In this document: positions 37,889 to 47,420 of the stretch, piece after piece
How positions within the stretch are numbered: the first letter of the stretch is position 1
Layout: every line of letters starts with the position of its first letter
Source: an uncultured Pseudohongiella sp.
GTDB lineage: Bacteria; Pseudomonadota; Gammaproteobacteria; Pseudomonadales; Pseudohongiellaceae
Length of the DNA stretch: 64,000 nucleotides
Reading direction: 5' to 3'
Assembly (NCBI GenBank): GCA_951812715.1
Contig: OX638323.1
Coordinates: forward strand, 3,204,577 to 3,268,576
The notes under the pieces: generated by a model
Told to the model about the DNA's origin: nothing
Database searches by the model: none
The model's input: the letters and a program-made list of their open reading frames with translations, nothing else
Program-made: the position numbers and the translations under genes

Positions 37889-38212
37889 ATGGTTAAAAAA
37901 ATTCTCATATATTGGCGTGACATACCGTCACAGGTCATCGTGCAGCGGGGTCGGCGGCGCGAGAAAGTCATGTTGAGCGACCGGTTCCAGCAGGCGATCG
38001 ACCGCGCCGCGATGCGCGCGGGCAAAGGAAGCAGCGGACCCTATCTCGCGGAGTGGCGTCGGGAGTCAACGACGACGAACGCGGCCGGCGAGTTGCGTGA
38101 AATCGCGCTTGCCGAGGCGCGCCGCTTCGAGGAAGCGTTCAGCGAGGAACGCCTGGAAGAGCTGGTTCGCGGCAAGGGTGCGGCATCCGGGAAGCCGCAA
38201 TCCTCATGTTGA
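37889..38212 (+). CDS. PF13769 'virulence factor'-family protein
   Basis: 107 aa beginning MVKKILIYWRDIPSQVIVQ, with RRREKVMLSDRFQQAIDRAA and YLAEWRRE typical of the PF13769 family (named virulence factor, function unproven). In proteobacterial one-carbon clusters it accompanies DUF1638, MTHFR_C and MetF as here, so a role in corrinoid/THF chemistry is more likely than virulence (inference). The ATG at 37889 is the second of two near-identical starts. Confidence 0.72.
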   Translation: MVKKILIYWRDIPSQVIVQRGRRREKVMLSDRFQQAIDRAAMRAGKGSSGPYLAEWRRESTTTNAAGELREIALAEARRFEEAFSEERLEELVRGKGAASGKPQSSC

Positions 38213-38218
38213 TAAAGG

Positions 38219-38270
38219 ATGGATTCCGCGACTGCGCGCGGAATGACAAACTCCTGGGTCATTCCGCGCG
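38219..38270. repeat. REP-like family 2 hairpin
   Basis: Perfect 13-bp inverted repeat (38235-38247 CGCGCGGAATGAC with 38258-38270 GTCATTCCGCGCG, 10-bp spacer). In reverse complement its left part matches the repeats at 17669-17772, with C:G replacing T:A at paired positions. Confidence 0.75.
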
Positions 38271-38329
38271 GAGCGAAGCGCAGCGTCGCTCAGGCAGCCA
38301 CGCGCAAACTCAGCGGAAGCGGCATTGAA

Positions 38330-38797
38330 ATGTATCGTATGCGGCAATTTTCCGTGCGCCATGCGCGCGGCCTGAAACTCCTTTACTCGGCGCTTGAAAG
38401 GGTGCTGGTCCGGTGCGAACCGCTGCTGCGGCGCATTGGCTACCAGCGGCTCGACAAACCTTTCGCCCAGGTTGAGTCGCTGACCAAGGGCTTGTTGCTG
38501 GATTCGCAGAACTGCGGACAGTGCATCGTCGGATTCACGGGACTTTCCTGCCCGATGAATTGCCCGAAAAAGATGCGCAACGGTCCCTGCGGTGGTGTCC
38601 TCGCCGACGGAACATGCGAGGTCGTGCCGGGGATGCCATGCGTCTGGGTGCTTGCCTGGGAAGGCGCTCGGCGTCTGGATGAAGCACAGGTTCCGTTGCA
38701 GGATGTGCAGCCCCCGGTGGATCATCAGTTGATCGGACGGTCGGCATGGCTGCGCGAGGTTCGCATCAAGGTAGAGGACCCCGGACATGCAATTTGA
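38330..38797 (+). CDS. methylene-THF reductase C-terminal (MTHFR_C, PF12225) protein
   Basis: 155 aa with a cysteine-rich core (SQNCGQCIVGF, SCPMNCPKKMRNGPCGG, CEVVPGMPCVW) that probably holds Fe-S clusters. In acetogen-type systems this protein partners MetF and supplies or accepts electrons. The start MYRMRQFS was chosen because codons upstream read through the repeat. It overlaps metF by 11 bp. Confidence 0.82.
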   Translation: MYRMRQFSVRHARGLKLLYSALERVLVRCEPLLRRIGYQRLDKPFAQVESLTKGLLLDSQNCGQCIVGFTGLSCPMNCPKKMRNGPCGGVLADGTCEVVPGMPCVWVLAWEGARRLDEAQVPLQDVQPPVDHQLIGRSAWLREVRIKVEDPGHAI

Positions 38798-39872
38798 AGA
38801 CGAACCGGTAACTCCCGGCGATCCGCTGCCGATCCGGCCCGGACACTCTTCATTCGGCCGCCTTGAGCGTGTGCTGCGCGGCGGCGGATTCGCGGTAACC
38901 GCCGAGATCGCGCCCCCGGATTCGGCCAATCCCGCGGAAGTCTACAAGCGGGCCGCGCTGTTCGATGGCTATGTGGACGCGATGAACGCCACTGACGGTT
39001 CGGGGGCCAATTGCCACATGTCCAGCGTCGGCATGTGCTCGCTGTTGACGCGGCGCGGCTATGCCATGGTCATGCAGGTCTCCGCCCGTGATCGAAACCG
39101 GATAGCGATTCAGGGCGATGTCCTCGGCGCGGCGGCCATGGGCGTGGCGAGCATTCTTTGCCTGACCGGCGATGGCGTGGACGTGGGCGATCACCCCCAG
39201 GCCAAGCCCGTGTTCGACCTGGATTGCATGTCCATGCTGAACATGATTCGCGGCATGCGCGATGAGTCGCGGTTTCTCAGCGGCCGCGCGCTGGACGAGC
39301 CTCCGCGCGTATTTCTCGGCGCCGCCGCGAATCCGTTTGCGCCACCGCTGGACTATCGTCCGCACCGGCTGGCGAAAAAGGTCGAGGCCGGCGCGCAATT
39401 CGTGCAAACCCAGTACTGTTTCGACATCGACGCATTCCGGAGCTACATGGCGGCGGTGCGCGACGCGGGGACCCACGAGAAGGTCTTCATCCTGGCGGGC
39501 GTCGGTCCATTGGCCTCGGCTCGCTCGGCGGAGTGGATTCGCGGCAACGTGCCCGGCATTCATATTCCCGACGCGGTCATCCGCCGTCTCAAGGCCGCGA
39601 AGAACCAGCAACAAGAGGGGATCAATCTCTGCATCGACATGATCCATCAAATCAGGGATATCCAGGGCGTGCATGGCATTCACATCATGGCGTACCGCCA
39701 GGAACACCGGGTCGCGGAAATCATCGAGCGTTCCGGCGTGCTGGGCGGGCGCAAGTTGTGGCGGCCGTCTCTCGACTGGAAGGACGGCGAGTGGGATCAA
39801 GGCAGCGCTGTTGCGGCGCAAGACGCGCTGTCAAATAATCCGGTCGCGCGGAAACTGGAGAAAGTCTCATGA
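38787..39872 (+). CDS. metF: methylenetetrahydrofolate reductase (MetF-like)
   Basis: 361 aa TIM-barrel flavoprotein with FAVTAEIAPPDSANP at the N-terminus, ASILCLTGDGVDVGDHPQA, and AGAQFVQTQYCFDIDAF. Interconverts methyl-THF and methylene-THF; in this setting it should run in the oxidative direction on methyl-THF made by the methyltransferase encoded next. Longer than E. coli MetF (about 296 aa), in line with the group paired with MTHFR_C. Confidence 0.87.
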   Translation: MQFEDEPVTPGDPLPIRPGHSSFGRLERVLRGGGFAVTAEIAPPDSANPAEVYKRAALFDGYVDAMNATDGSGANCHMSSVGMCSLLTRRGYAMVMQVSARDRNRIAIQGDVLGAAAMGVASILCLTGDGVDVGDHPQAKPVFDLDCMSMLNMIRGMRDESRFLSGRALDEPPRVFLGAAANPFAPPLDYRPHRLAKKVEAGAQFVQTQYCFDIDAFRSYMAAVRDAGTHEKVFILAGVGPLASARSAEWIRGNVPGIHIPDAVIRRLKAAKNQQQEGINLCIDMIHQIRDIQGVHGIHIMAYRQEHRVAEIIERSGVLGGRKLWRPSLDWKDGEWDQGSAVAAQDALSNNPVARKLEKVS

Positions 39873-40762
39873 CGGAAACTGTCGTTGCCTCGCCCAACCG
39901 GGAAGTACGTATCGGATTCGACCGGCCGTTCGTCATCATCGGCGAGCGCATCAATCCCACGGGACGCAAGATTCTTGCCGAGGAAATGGCCCAGGGCGAC
40001 TACAGCCGAGTCGAGGTCGACGCCATTGCCCAGGTGGAGGCGGGCGCGCACATGCTCGACGTCAATGCCGGCGTGCCGCTGGCCGACGAACCCCGGATGC
40101 TGGCGGACATGGTCAAGCTAGTGCAGTCGATCACCGAGGTTCCGCTATCCATCGACTCTTCCATCGTCGCGGCGCTGGAGGCCGGTCTGTCCGTATATGA
40201 AGGCAAGGCGCTGGTGAACTCGGTGACCGGGGAGGAAGAGCGCCTGGAGTCGGTGCTGCCGCTGGTCAAGCGGCATGGCGCGGCCGTGGTTGCCATATCC
40301 AACGACGAGACCGGCATCTCCGAAGATCCCGACGTGCGCTTCGAGGTGGCGAGAAAGATCGTCGAGCGCGCCGCCGACTACGGTATCCCGCGCGAAGACG
40401 TCGTTGTCGACCCACTGGTGATGCCCATCGGCGCAATCAATTCGGCTGGCGTGCAAGTCATGCATATCGTGCGGCGCTTGCGCGAAGAGCTCAGGGTAAA
40501 TACTACCTGCGGCGCATCCAATGTCAGTTTCGGACTACCCAATCGCAATGGCATCAATTCCGCTTTTCTCACCATGGCCATCGGCGCGGGAATGACCTCG
40601 GCGATCACGAATCCCCTGCATCCCGATGTAGTGCAGGCCGCACTGGGCGCGGATGTGATGATGGGTCACGACCCGGACTGCGCAAACTGGCTGCGAAAAT
40701 ATCGCCAGGCGCCGGCCGGCCGCCCGGAGCGCGAACGCGGCGGCCGGCGCCGCAGGAGCTGA
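39869..40762 (+). CDS. methyl-THF:corrinoid methyltransferase (MtgA/AcsE-like)
   Basis: 297 aa pterin-binding TIM barrel: VIIGERINPTGRK opens strand 1, MLDVNAGVP and LSIDSSIVAALEAGL follow, and TTCGASNVSFGLPNR lines the folate site. Transfers the methyl group from the corrinoid protein to THF. ATG overlaps metF (ATGA). The last 20 residues are Arg-rich. Confidence 0.88.
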   Translation: MTETVVASPNREVRIGFDRPFVIIGERINPTGRKILAEEMAQGDYSRVEVDAIAQVEAGAHMLDVNAGVPLADEPRMLADMVKLVQSITEVPLSIDSSIVAALEAGLSVYEGKALVNSVTGEEERLESVLPLVKRHGAAVVAISNDETGISEDPDVRFEVARKIVERAADYGIPREDVVVDPLVMPIGAINSAGVQVMHIVRRLREELRVNTTCGASNVSFGLPNRNGINSAFLTMAIGAGMTSAITNPLHPDVVQAALGADVMMGHDPDCANWLRKYRQAPAGRPERERGGRRRRS

Positions 40763-40794
40763 GGATGGCTTCGACCGGCCCCAGCCTCGACATC

Positions 40795-40978
40795 CATGTC
40801 GAGTCGTTCAGGCTTTCAAAAGCTTCGCTTTTGATCGGCTGCGCCGAACAGCCTTCACCCATCCCTGGCGCGAGTTTATCGACTTCGATTCCCCCCAGCC
40901 TTGCCATCCTTGGCAAGTCGTTCGATCCCCAGAAAGCGTTGCTTTTTATCGGCCGCGCCGACCGGCCCTCACCCCCCT
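40795..40978 (+). repeat. REP-like hairpin element, site B
   Basis: Fills the 231-bp gap between the methyltransferase and the RACo-like gene. Hairpins at 40816-40834 (TCAAAAGC/GCTTTTGA, loop TTC) and 40933-40945 (AAAGC/GCTTT, loop GTT); the core 40897-40924 recurs at 47421-47448 with one mismatch and inverted at 10081-10108. Can form stems in the operon mRNA. Confidence 0.75.
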
Positions 40979-40993
40979 GAGTGAGTAAACGAT

Positions 40994-43018
40994 GTGACCG
41001 ACATCAACGCCAGGATCGTTTTCACCCCTTCCGGGCGCCGCGGCGAGTTCCCGCATGGCGTCCGATTGCTGGATGCCGCTCGCAGTATCGGAGTCGATGT
41101 GGACTCGGTGTGCGGCGGCCGCGGACTGTGCGGACGCTGCCGCATCGTTTGTATGGAAGGCGACTTTGCCAAGCACGCGATTCGTTCCCGCCCGGAGAAT
41201 CTGTCTCCGCTCAACGAAATCGAGGAGCGCTATAGCGAACGCCGCCTGCAACTTGAAAAAAATCACCGCCTGAGCTGTCAGGCGACGGTTCGCGGCGATC
41301 TCGTCATCGATGTGCCTCCCGAAAGCCAGATGCACCGGCAAGTGGTGCGCAAGGAGGCCGAACTTCGGGATATCGAACTCAATCCGGCCACGCGGCTTTA
41401 CCATGTCGAAGTGCAGCCCGCCGACCTGCTCGAAGCGACCGGCGACCTGCAACGACTCCGTGACGCTCTGGCCCGGGAATGGCATCTGGCCAAACTGGAC
41501 TGTGACCCGGTTATCCTGCCGGGTCTGCAGGCCGCGCTACGCAAGGGCGAATGGCGCGTTACCGTGGCCGTACATGCCCAAGCGACTATCGTCGCCGTCT
41601 GGCCTGGCTTCAAACCCAGCGCCCACGGCGTCGCGCTGGACATCGGTTCGACGACGATCGCCGCCCACCTGGTCGATCTGACGGCGGGCAAGGTGGTGGC
41701 TACCGACGGCATCATGAACCCGCAGATCCGGTTCGGCGAGGACCTGATGAGCCGGGTGTCCTATGTAATGATGCAAGCGCAAGGCGCCGCCGAGCTGACC
41801 AGCGCCGTTCGCCGGGGCGTCAATAACCTTATCGGCGACGTCTGCCAACTGGGCAGGATCGAAGCGGCGGATGTCGTCGAACTGACCATGGTCGGCAATC
41901 CGATCATGCATCACCTGTTCCTGGGTCTGGATCCGCGCGAACTCGGCGGCGCTCCCTTTGCGCTGGCGGTCGATACCGCGCTCAATCTGAAGGCGCGCGA
42001 TATTGGCATCGATATCAATCCGGGCGCCGGCGTATATGTGCTGCCGTGCATCGCCGGGCACGTGGGCGCCGACGCGGCAGGGGTGGTGCTCGCGGAGGAG
42101 CCGCATCTGCTGGACGAAATCTCGCTGGTCGTGGACGTTGGCACCAACGCGGAGATCGTGCTCGGCAGCCGCGATCGGTTGCTGGCCTGCTCCAGCCCGA
42201 CGGGTCCCGCGTTCGAGGGCGCGCAGATTTCCGGCGGCCAGCGCGCCACCAGCGGCGCCATCGAGCGGGTACGCATCGATTCGGGAAACTTTGAGCCGCG
42301 CTACAGCGTCATCGGATCGGAATTGTGGTCCGACGACCCGAAATTCGATGCAGCGACCCAGGCGTTCGGTGTCACGGGTATCTGCGGGTCCGGCATCATC
42401 GAAGTCATCGCGGAGATGTATCTGGCCGGAATCATCAACGAGGACGGCGTCGTCCAGGGCTCGCTGGCGACCCGCAGCGACCGCATCGTCGCCGACGGCC
42501 GCACGTTCTCCTATCTGCTGCACGACGGCCCGCAGCGAATCCTCGTCACGCAGAACGACGTGCGCCAGGTGCAACTTGCCAAGGCCGCGTTGTACGCGGG
42601 CGTTCGGCTATTGCAGCATCGCGCCGGCATCGACGCCATCGACCGCATCCGCCTTGCCGGGGCGTTCGGTTCCCACATCGATCCGAAATACGCCATGGTG
42701 TTGGGGCTGATTCCCGATTGCGATCTCGACCGGGTGGAGTCGGCGGGCAATGCCGCGGGCATGGGAGCGCTGATCGCCTTGCTTAACGTATCCGCCCGGG
42801 CGGAGATTGAAGCCGCGGTTGGCGGCATCGAGAAAATCGAGACGGCGGTGGAGCCGAAGTTCCAGCAATACTTCGTGGAGGCCATGGCGATCCCGCACAA
42901 GCGGGACGCCTTTCCCAAGCTGTTCTCGGTGATTGACAGGCCGGCCGCGGGGCTGGATTCCGGCGATGCGGGCCGGCGCCGACGCCGACGGGCTGTGTCT
43001 GGCGGAGGCAAGTCATGA
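40994..43018 (+). CDS. corrinoid activation protein (RACo/RamA-like, DUF4445 ASKHA)
   Basis: 674 aa. N-terminal [2Fe-2S] ferredoxin domain (C40, C46, C49, C95), a linker, then a DUF4445 ASKHA ATPase with VALDIGSTTIAAHLVDL near residue 215 and LAGAFGSHIDP late. The family reduces accidentally oxidised Co(II) corrinoid proteins back to Co(I) using ATP. Starts with GTG (40994-40996). Needed repeatedly in an aerobe, where Co(I) oxidises readily. Confidence 0.9.
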   Translation: MTDINARIVFTPSGRRGEFPHGVRLLDAARSIGVDVDSVCGGRGLCGRCRIVCMEGDFAKHAIRSRPENLSPLNEIEERYSERRLQLEKNHRLSCQATVRGDLVIDVPPESQMHRQVVRKEAELRDIELNPATRLYHVEVQPADLLEATGDLQRLRDALAREWHLAKLDCDPVILPGLQAALRKGEWRVTVAVHAQATIVAVWPGFKPSAHGVALDIGSTTIAAHLVDLTAGKVVATDGIMNPQIRFGEDLMSRVSYVMMQAQGAAELTSAVRRGVNNLIGDVCQLGRIEAADVVELTMVGNPIMHHLFLGLDPRELGGAPFALAVDTALNLKARDIGIDINPGAGVYVLPCIAGHVGADAAGVVLAEEPHLLDEISLVVDVGTNAEIVLGSRDRLLACSSPTGPAFEGAQISGGQRATSGAIERVRIDSGNFEPRYSVIGSELWSDDPKFDAATQAFGVTGICGSGIIEVIAEMYLAGIINEDGVVQGSLATRSDRIVADGRTFSYLLHDGPQRILVTQNDVRQVQLAKAALYAGVRLLQHRAGIDAIDRIRLAGAFGSHIDPKYAMVLGLIPDCDLDRVESAGNAAGMGALIALLNVSARAEIEAAVGGIEKIETAVEPKFQQYFVEAMAIPHKRDAFPKLFSVIDRPAAGLDSGDAGRRRRRRAVSGGGKS

Positions 43019-43572
43019 ATCGCAAGGTGACTTTCACGGCCATGGATCACGGTACGCGGGAGGATTACGATCTGGTGGAGGCGCACGACGAGCGCAACGC
43101 GACCGAACTCGCCGACCGGGTTCTCGGTTGGCTGCGCTCCATGGACGGCGATTCTCCCTATCGAATCAGCCGTCTTCAACATGCATTGCAAACCGCCACG
43201 CGGGCGGAGCGCGATGGCGCGGATGATGAAACCATCGCCTGCGCGTTGCTTCACGATATCGGCGATGTGATCTCGCCGCGCAATCATTCCGCGGCAAGCG
43301 CCGCGCTGCTGGCCCCGTACGTGAGCGAGAAGAATCACTGGATCGTCAAGCACCACGGCCTGTTTCAGGGTTATTACTGGATGCATCATTACGGCGAGGA
43401 TCGCAACGTCCGCGACCGCTATCGGGACCACGAGCACTATCAGGCGTGTGTGGAGTTTTGTGCCCGCTGGGACCAGGTGTCGTTCGATCCCGCGTACAGG
43501 ACCCATCCGCTGGAACGCTACGAACCGCTGGTGCGCGACCTGTTCGCCCGCAAGCCGCGGCCATTTCCTTGA
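43015..43572 (+). CDS. HD-domain protein of the PhnZ/TmpB-like (COG4341) group
   Basis: 185 aa. HD metal site: H56 (RLQHALQ), H80-D81 (LLHDIGD), H91 (NHSAA), H113/H114 (KHHGLF) and D153 (RWDQ). This pattern and the phrase ATRAERDGADDETIACALLHD match the COG4341 group containing mixed-valent di-iron oxygenases such as PhnZ and TmpB; TmpB makes glycine betaine from a phosphonate. The N-terminal Tyr/Glu lid residues of PhnZ are not at the same spacing, so the reaction is open. Overlaps RACo (ATGA). Confidence 0.75.
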   Translation: MNRKVTFTAMDHGTREDYDLVEAHDERNATELADRVLGWLRSMDGDSPYRISRLQHALQTATRAERDGADDETIACALLHDIGDVISPRNHSAASAALLAPYVSEKNHWIVKHHGLFQGYYWMHHYGEDRNVRDRYRDHEHYQACVEFCARWDQVSFDPAYRTHPLERYEPLVRDLFARKPRPFP

Positions 43573-43589
43573 GTACGGAACCCCAGGCA

Positions 43590-46040
43590 ATGAAGACACG
43601 GGCGAGAGTTGTAGTCATCGGCGGCGGAGTAGTTGGCGTCAGCGCGCTGTATCACCTGGCCGCGAAGGGATGGGGCGATCAGGTGGTGCTGGTCGAGAAG
43701 GGCGAATTGACCTCCGGCTCGACCTGGCACGCAGCGGGATTGTTGCCCTTGTTCAATATGAGTTACTCGGTGGGCCAGATCCACAAGTACTCGGTCAGGC
43801 TCTACCGGGAACTCGAACAGGAAACCGGACAGCGGGTCGGGTTCAGCCAGGTCGGCAATTTGCGGCTGGCCATGAACAGCGACCGCATGGATGAGTATTA
43901 CCAATACGCGGCAACGGCGAAGACCATTGGCGTCGACGTGCGTTTCCTGACGCCGGCCGAGATCGGAAAACTCTGGCCGCTGTGCGATACCGACGGTCTC
44001 GTGGGGGGCATTTATCATCCAGAGGATGGCTATATCCAGCCCGCCGACTTGACCCAGGCCTTGGCCATCGGCGCTCGCGCCCGCGGCGCCGAGATATACC
44101 GGAAGACCGCGGTCGTCGGCATTACCCAGGCCAGCTCGGGCGGCTGGATAGTGCATACCGACCAGGGCGATATCACCTGCGACCATGTCGTATCCGCGAC
44201 CGGCAATTACGCCCGACGAACCGGGGCAATGGTGGGGCTGGACATTCCGGTGCTGCCGGTCGAGCACCAGTACATCGTCACCGAACCCCATCCCGCGCTG
44301 GAAGAGCGCAAGCGCGAGGGCCTGCCGGAACTCGGCGTACTGCGCGAGTCCGACGGTTCCTGGTACCTGCGCGAGGAAAGCAGCGGCTTCATTCTCGGCC
44401 CCTACGAGAAGGGCGCGCCCTGCTGTTATGTCGACGGCCCGGACCCGGCGGCCGAGTACGAGTTGTTCCAGGAAGACATCGACCGCCTTATGCCCCACAT
44501 CGAGGCCGCGATGGCGCGGGTGCCCGCTTTCGCCGAAGTGGGGATCAAATCGGTTTACAACGGCGCCATCGCTTACACGCCGGACGGCAACCCGATCATC
44601 GGTCCGGCCTGGGGCATCGACAATTTCTGGCTATCCGAGGGGCACAGTTTCGGCATCACGGCCGCGGGCGGCGCCGGCTGGCAACTGGCCGAATGGATCG
44701 TCGAGGGCGAGCCCACGGTCGACATGCTCGGGGTCGAGCCGCGCCGCTTCGGCGACTACGCCACCAAAGACTATCTGATCGAGAAGAACGAGGAAGCCTA
44801 CGCCCACGTATTCGTCATCCATTACCCGGACGAGGAGCGCCCGGCCGCGCGTCCATTGCGCACCGCGCCCTGTTACGAGCGCATGAAGGCGCTCGGCGCA
44901 GTGTTTGGACAGAAGTTCGGCTGGGAGCGGCCCAATTTCTTCGCCACCGATGGCATGCCACAGGAAGACGACTGGTCCTTTCGCCGCTCGCGCTGGTTCG
45001 AGGCCGTGCGCGGGGAGGTCGAGAATGTCACCCGCAATGTCGGCCTGCTGGACATGACCGCGTTCGCCAAGTGCCGCGTATCGGGACCGGGCGCCGAAGA
45101 TTTCCTCAACCGGTTCGTCGCCAACAGCGTGCCGCAGCGGGCCGGACGGCTTTGCCTGGCGCATGCCTTGAACCACAACGGCGGTGTGCATTCGGAGTTC
45201 ACGATCCGGCGCGAGTCTGACGACTCCTTCTACCTGGTTTCGGCGGGTGCGTTGCAGCGGCTGGATCACGACTATTTGCGCAGGTACATGCCGCGCGACG
45301 GGTCGGTGCAGTTTACGCCGCTGACCGGCGCAATGGGGGTGCTGGTGCTGGCCGGGCCGAAGGCCCGGGAGTTATTGTCACGGGTTTCCCGCGCGGACCT
45401 TTCGAACGAGGCGTTCCGGTGGCTGACCGCCCGGGATATCGTGGTCGGCTCGGCGCCGGTCAACGCCATGCGGGTAAATTTCGTCGGCGAACTCGGCTGG
45501 GAATTGCACCACCCGCTGGAGTACCAGAATCATATATTCGATGCGCTGTTCGAGGCCGGCGAGGATCTGGGGCTGGCGCCGTTCGGCATTCGCGCCATGG
45601 ATTCCATGCGCATGGAGAAGTCCTATCGCATGGTGGGCACGGAATTGTCCATCGAATACTCAGCCTTCGAGTCGGCCATGGATCGCTTCGTCAAGCTCGA
45701 CAAGGGCGACTTTCTCGGGCGCGAAGCCTTGCTCGCGTCGAGGGAGGCCGGGCTCGGGAACCTGCTGGTGACGCTGGAAGTACACGATGTTGAGGACGCG
45801 GACGTGCTCGGCAATAATGCGTTGCTCATGGACGGGGAAACCGTCGGCCGCGCCACGAGCGGCAATTTCGGGTTCCGCACGGGCAAATCGCTGGCGCTGG
45901 GCATGCTACCTCCCGACCTGGCGAAGCCGGGTACGGAAGTCGAAGTCGAGCTTCTCGACCGCACTTTCCACGCCACGGTAATCCCCGACAGCCCCTTCGA
46001 TCCAGACAATGAACGGCTTCGCGACGTAACCGAGACATGA
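43590..46040 (+). CDS. dimethylglycine dehydrogenase-like flavoprotein with GcvT domains (paralogue 3)
   Basis: 816 aa. FAD motif [18 protein letters not shown] (residues 7-24), covalent-FAD motif [13 protein letters not shown] (H47), GcvT domains in the second half ([24 protein letters not shown]). The ATG at 43590 was preferred to a TTG at 43569 that overlaps the HD gene stop. First of the flavoproteins linked directly to soxBDAG, so dimethylglycine is the likely substrate: dimethylglycine to sarcosine, then SOX to glycine. Confidence 0.87.
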   Translation: MKTRARVVVIGGGVVGVSALYHLAAKGWGDQVVLVEKGELTSGSTWHAAGLLPLFNMSYSVGQIHKYSVRLYRELEQETGQRVGFSQVGNLRLAMNSDRMDEYYQYAATAKTIGVDVRFLTPAEIGKLWPLCDTDGLVGGIYHPEDGYIQPADLTQALAIGARARGAEIYRKTAVVGITQASSGGWIVHTDQGDITCDHVVSATGNYARRTGAMVGLDIPVLPVEHQYIVTEPHPALEERKREGLPELGVLRESDGSWYLREESSGFILGPYEKGAPCCYVDGPDPAAEYELFQEDIDRLMPHIEAAMARVPAFAEVGIKSVYNGAIAYTPDGNPIIGPAWGIDNFWLSEGHSFGITAAGGAGWQLAEWIVEGEPTVDMLGVEPRRFGDYATKDYLIEKNEEAYAHVFVIHYPDEERPAARPLRTAPCYERMKALGAVFGQKFGWERPNFFATDGMPQEDDWSFRRSRWFEAVRGEVENVTRNVGLLDMTAFAKCRVSGPGAEDFLNRFVANSVPQRAGRLCLAHALNHNGGVHSEFTIRRESDDSFYLVSAGALQRLDHDYLRRYMPRDGSVQFTPLTGAMGVLVLAGPKARELLSRVSRADLSNEAFRWLTARDIVVGSAPVNAMRVNFVGELGWELHHPLEYQNHIFDALFEAGEDLGLAPFGIRAMDSMRMEKSYRMVGTELSIEYSAFESAMDRFVKLDKGDFLGREALLASREAGLGNLLVTLEVHDVEDADVLGNNALLMDGETVGRATSGNFGFRTGKSLALGMLPPDLAKPGTEVEVELLDRTFHATVIPDSPFDPDNERLRDVTET

Positions 46041-47287
46041 AGCGATACTCCGCATTCAGCCTGCTGCGCAACGCCCTCAGCCATAACAGGAACTGGCGCC
46101 CGGCCTGGCGCAATCCGGAACCCAAAAAGAGCTACGATGCGATCGTCGTGGGCGGCGGCGGTCACGGCCTCGCCACCGCCTACTACCTGGCTAAGGAACA
46201 TGGCATAAGCAACGTCGCGGTGCTGGAAAAGGGCTGGATCGGCGGCGGCAACACCGGGCGCAACACCACCATCGTTCGCTCCAACTACCTGTGGACGGAA
46301 GCGGCGCTGCTATACGAGAAGTCGATGAAACTCTGGGAAGGGTTGAGCCAGGATCTGAACTACAACGTCATGTTCAGCCAGCGCGGCGTCTACAACCTCG
46401 GTCATTCGCCGCAGGACATGCGCGATATCGAGCGGCGCGTCAACGCCAACCGGCTTAACGGTATCGACGCCGAGGTCATTAGCGTGGCCGAACTCGGCAA
46501 GGCGATCCCATATCTGAACGTGTCCTCCAGCGCGCGCTACCCCGTTCTCGGCGCGTCGTTGCAACGCCGCGGGGGTGTGGCGCGCCACGACGCCGTCGCT
46601 TGGGGCTTCGCGCGGGCCGCGGACGCGCTCGGTGTCGATATCATCGAGCAATGCGAGGTCACGGGCATGGAGATCAGGGGCGGCAAGGTCACGGGCGTGC
46701 GGACCACGCGCGGCCCGATCGCCTCGGATCGCATCGGCGTGGTGGTGGCCGGCCATGCCGGCGTGCTGGCGAAGATGGCGGGCCTGCGGCTGCCGATCGA
46801 GAGCCATCCCTTGCAGGCCTTCGTCTCCGAGCCGATCAAGCCGGTGCTGGATACGGTGGTCATGTCCGGCGCGGTCCATGGTTACGTCAGTCAGTCCGAC
46901 AAGGGCGAACTGGTGATCGGCTCCGGCATCGACGCTTACAACGGCTACGGTCAGCGGGGCAGCTTTCCCGTCATCGAACACGCCATGCAGGCGATCATCG
47001 AGTTGTTCCCGATTTTCAGCCGCGTGCGCATGCTCAGACTCTGGGGCGGTATTGTCGATGTCGCTCCGGATGCCTGTCCGATTGTGTCCAAGACACCAGT
47101 GGAGGGCCTGTATTTCAATTGCGGCTGGGGCACCGGCGGATTCAAGGCGACGCCGGGCTCAGGCTGGGTGTTCGCGCATACCATGGCCCACGGCGAGGCC
47201 CACGAACTCAACGCTCCCTTCAGCCTGGAGCGGTTCAGCAGCGGCGCCCTGGTCTATGAGCACGGCGCCGCGGCGGTGGCGCACTAG
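46037..47287 (+). CDS. soxB: heterotetrameric sarcosine oxidase beta subunit
   Basis: 416 aa FAD/FMN subunit. FAD motif [16 protein letters not shown] (residues 37-52); ARHDAVAWG holds H184, equivalent to the His that carries covalent FMN. Oxidises sarcosine to glycine with the alpha subunit. ATG overlaps the upstream stop (ATGA). In this operon soxB is separated from soxD by a repeat element. Confidence 0.93.
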   Translation: MKRYSAFSLLRNALSHNRNWRPAWRNPEPKKSYDAIVVGGGGHGLATAYYLAKEHGISNVAVLEKGWIGGGNTGRNTTIVRSNYLWTEAALLYEKSMKLWEGLSQDLNYNVMFSQRGVYNLGHSPQDMRDIERRVNANRLNGIDAEVISVAELGKAIPYLNVSSSARYPVLGASLQRRGGVARHDAVAWGFARAADALGVDIIEQCEVTGMEIRGGKVTGVRTTRGPIASDRIGVVVAGHAGVLAKMAGLRLPIESHPLQAFVSEPIKPVLDTVVMSGAVHGYVSQSDKGELVIGSGIDAYNGYGQRGSFPVIEHAMQAIIELFPIFSRVRMLRLWGGIVDVAPDACPIVSKTPVEGLYFNCGWGTGGFKATPGSGWVFAHTMAHGEAHELNAPFSLERFSSGALVYEHGAAAVAH

Positions 47288-47420
47288 CGCAAGGAACGGA
47301 TATGAACTCCTCAGGATTGCATCTCGTATTTGGCAAGCATTGTGGCTGGCGGGGCAAGTTGTATTCTGGTTGTTTGTACATGTCATCCCTGGCGCGACGT
47401 TTGGGGCTTCGCCAACCTCC

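Noticed and set aside
40765..40980. 71-codon ORF between the methyltransferase and RACo genes
   Set aside because: Entirely inside repeat site B and contains two repeat units; no ribosome-binding support.
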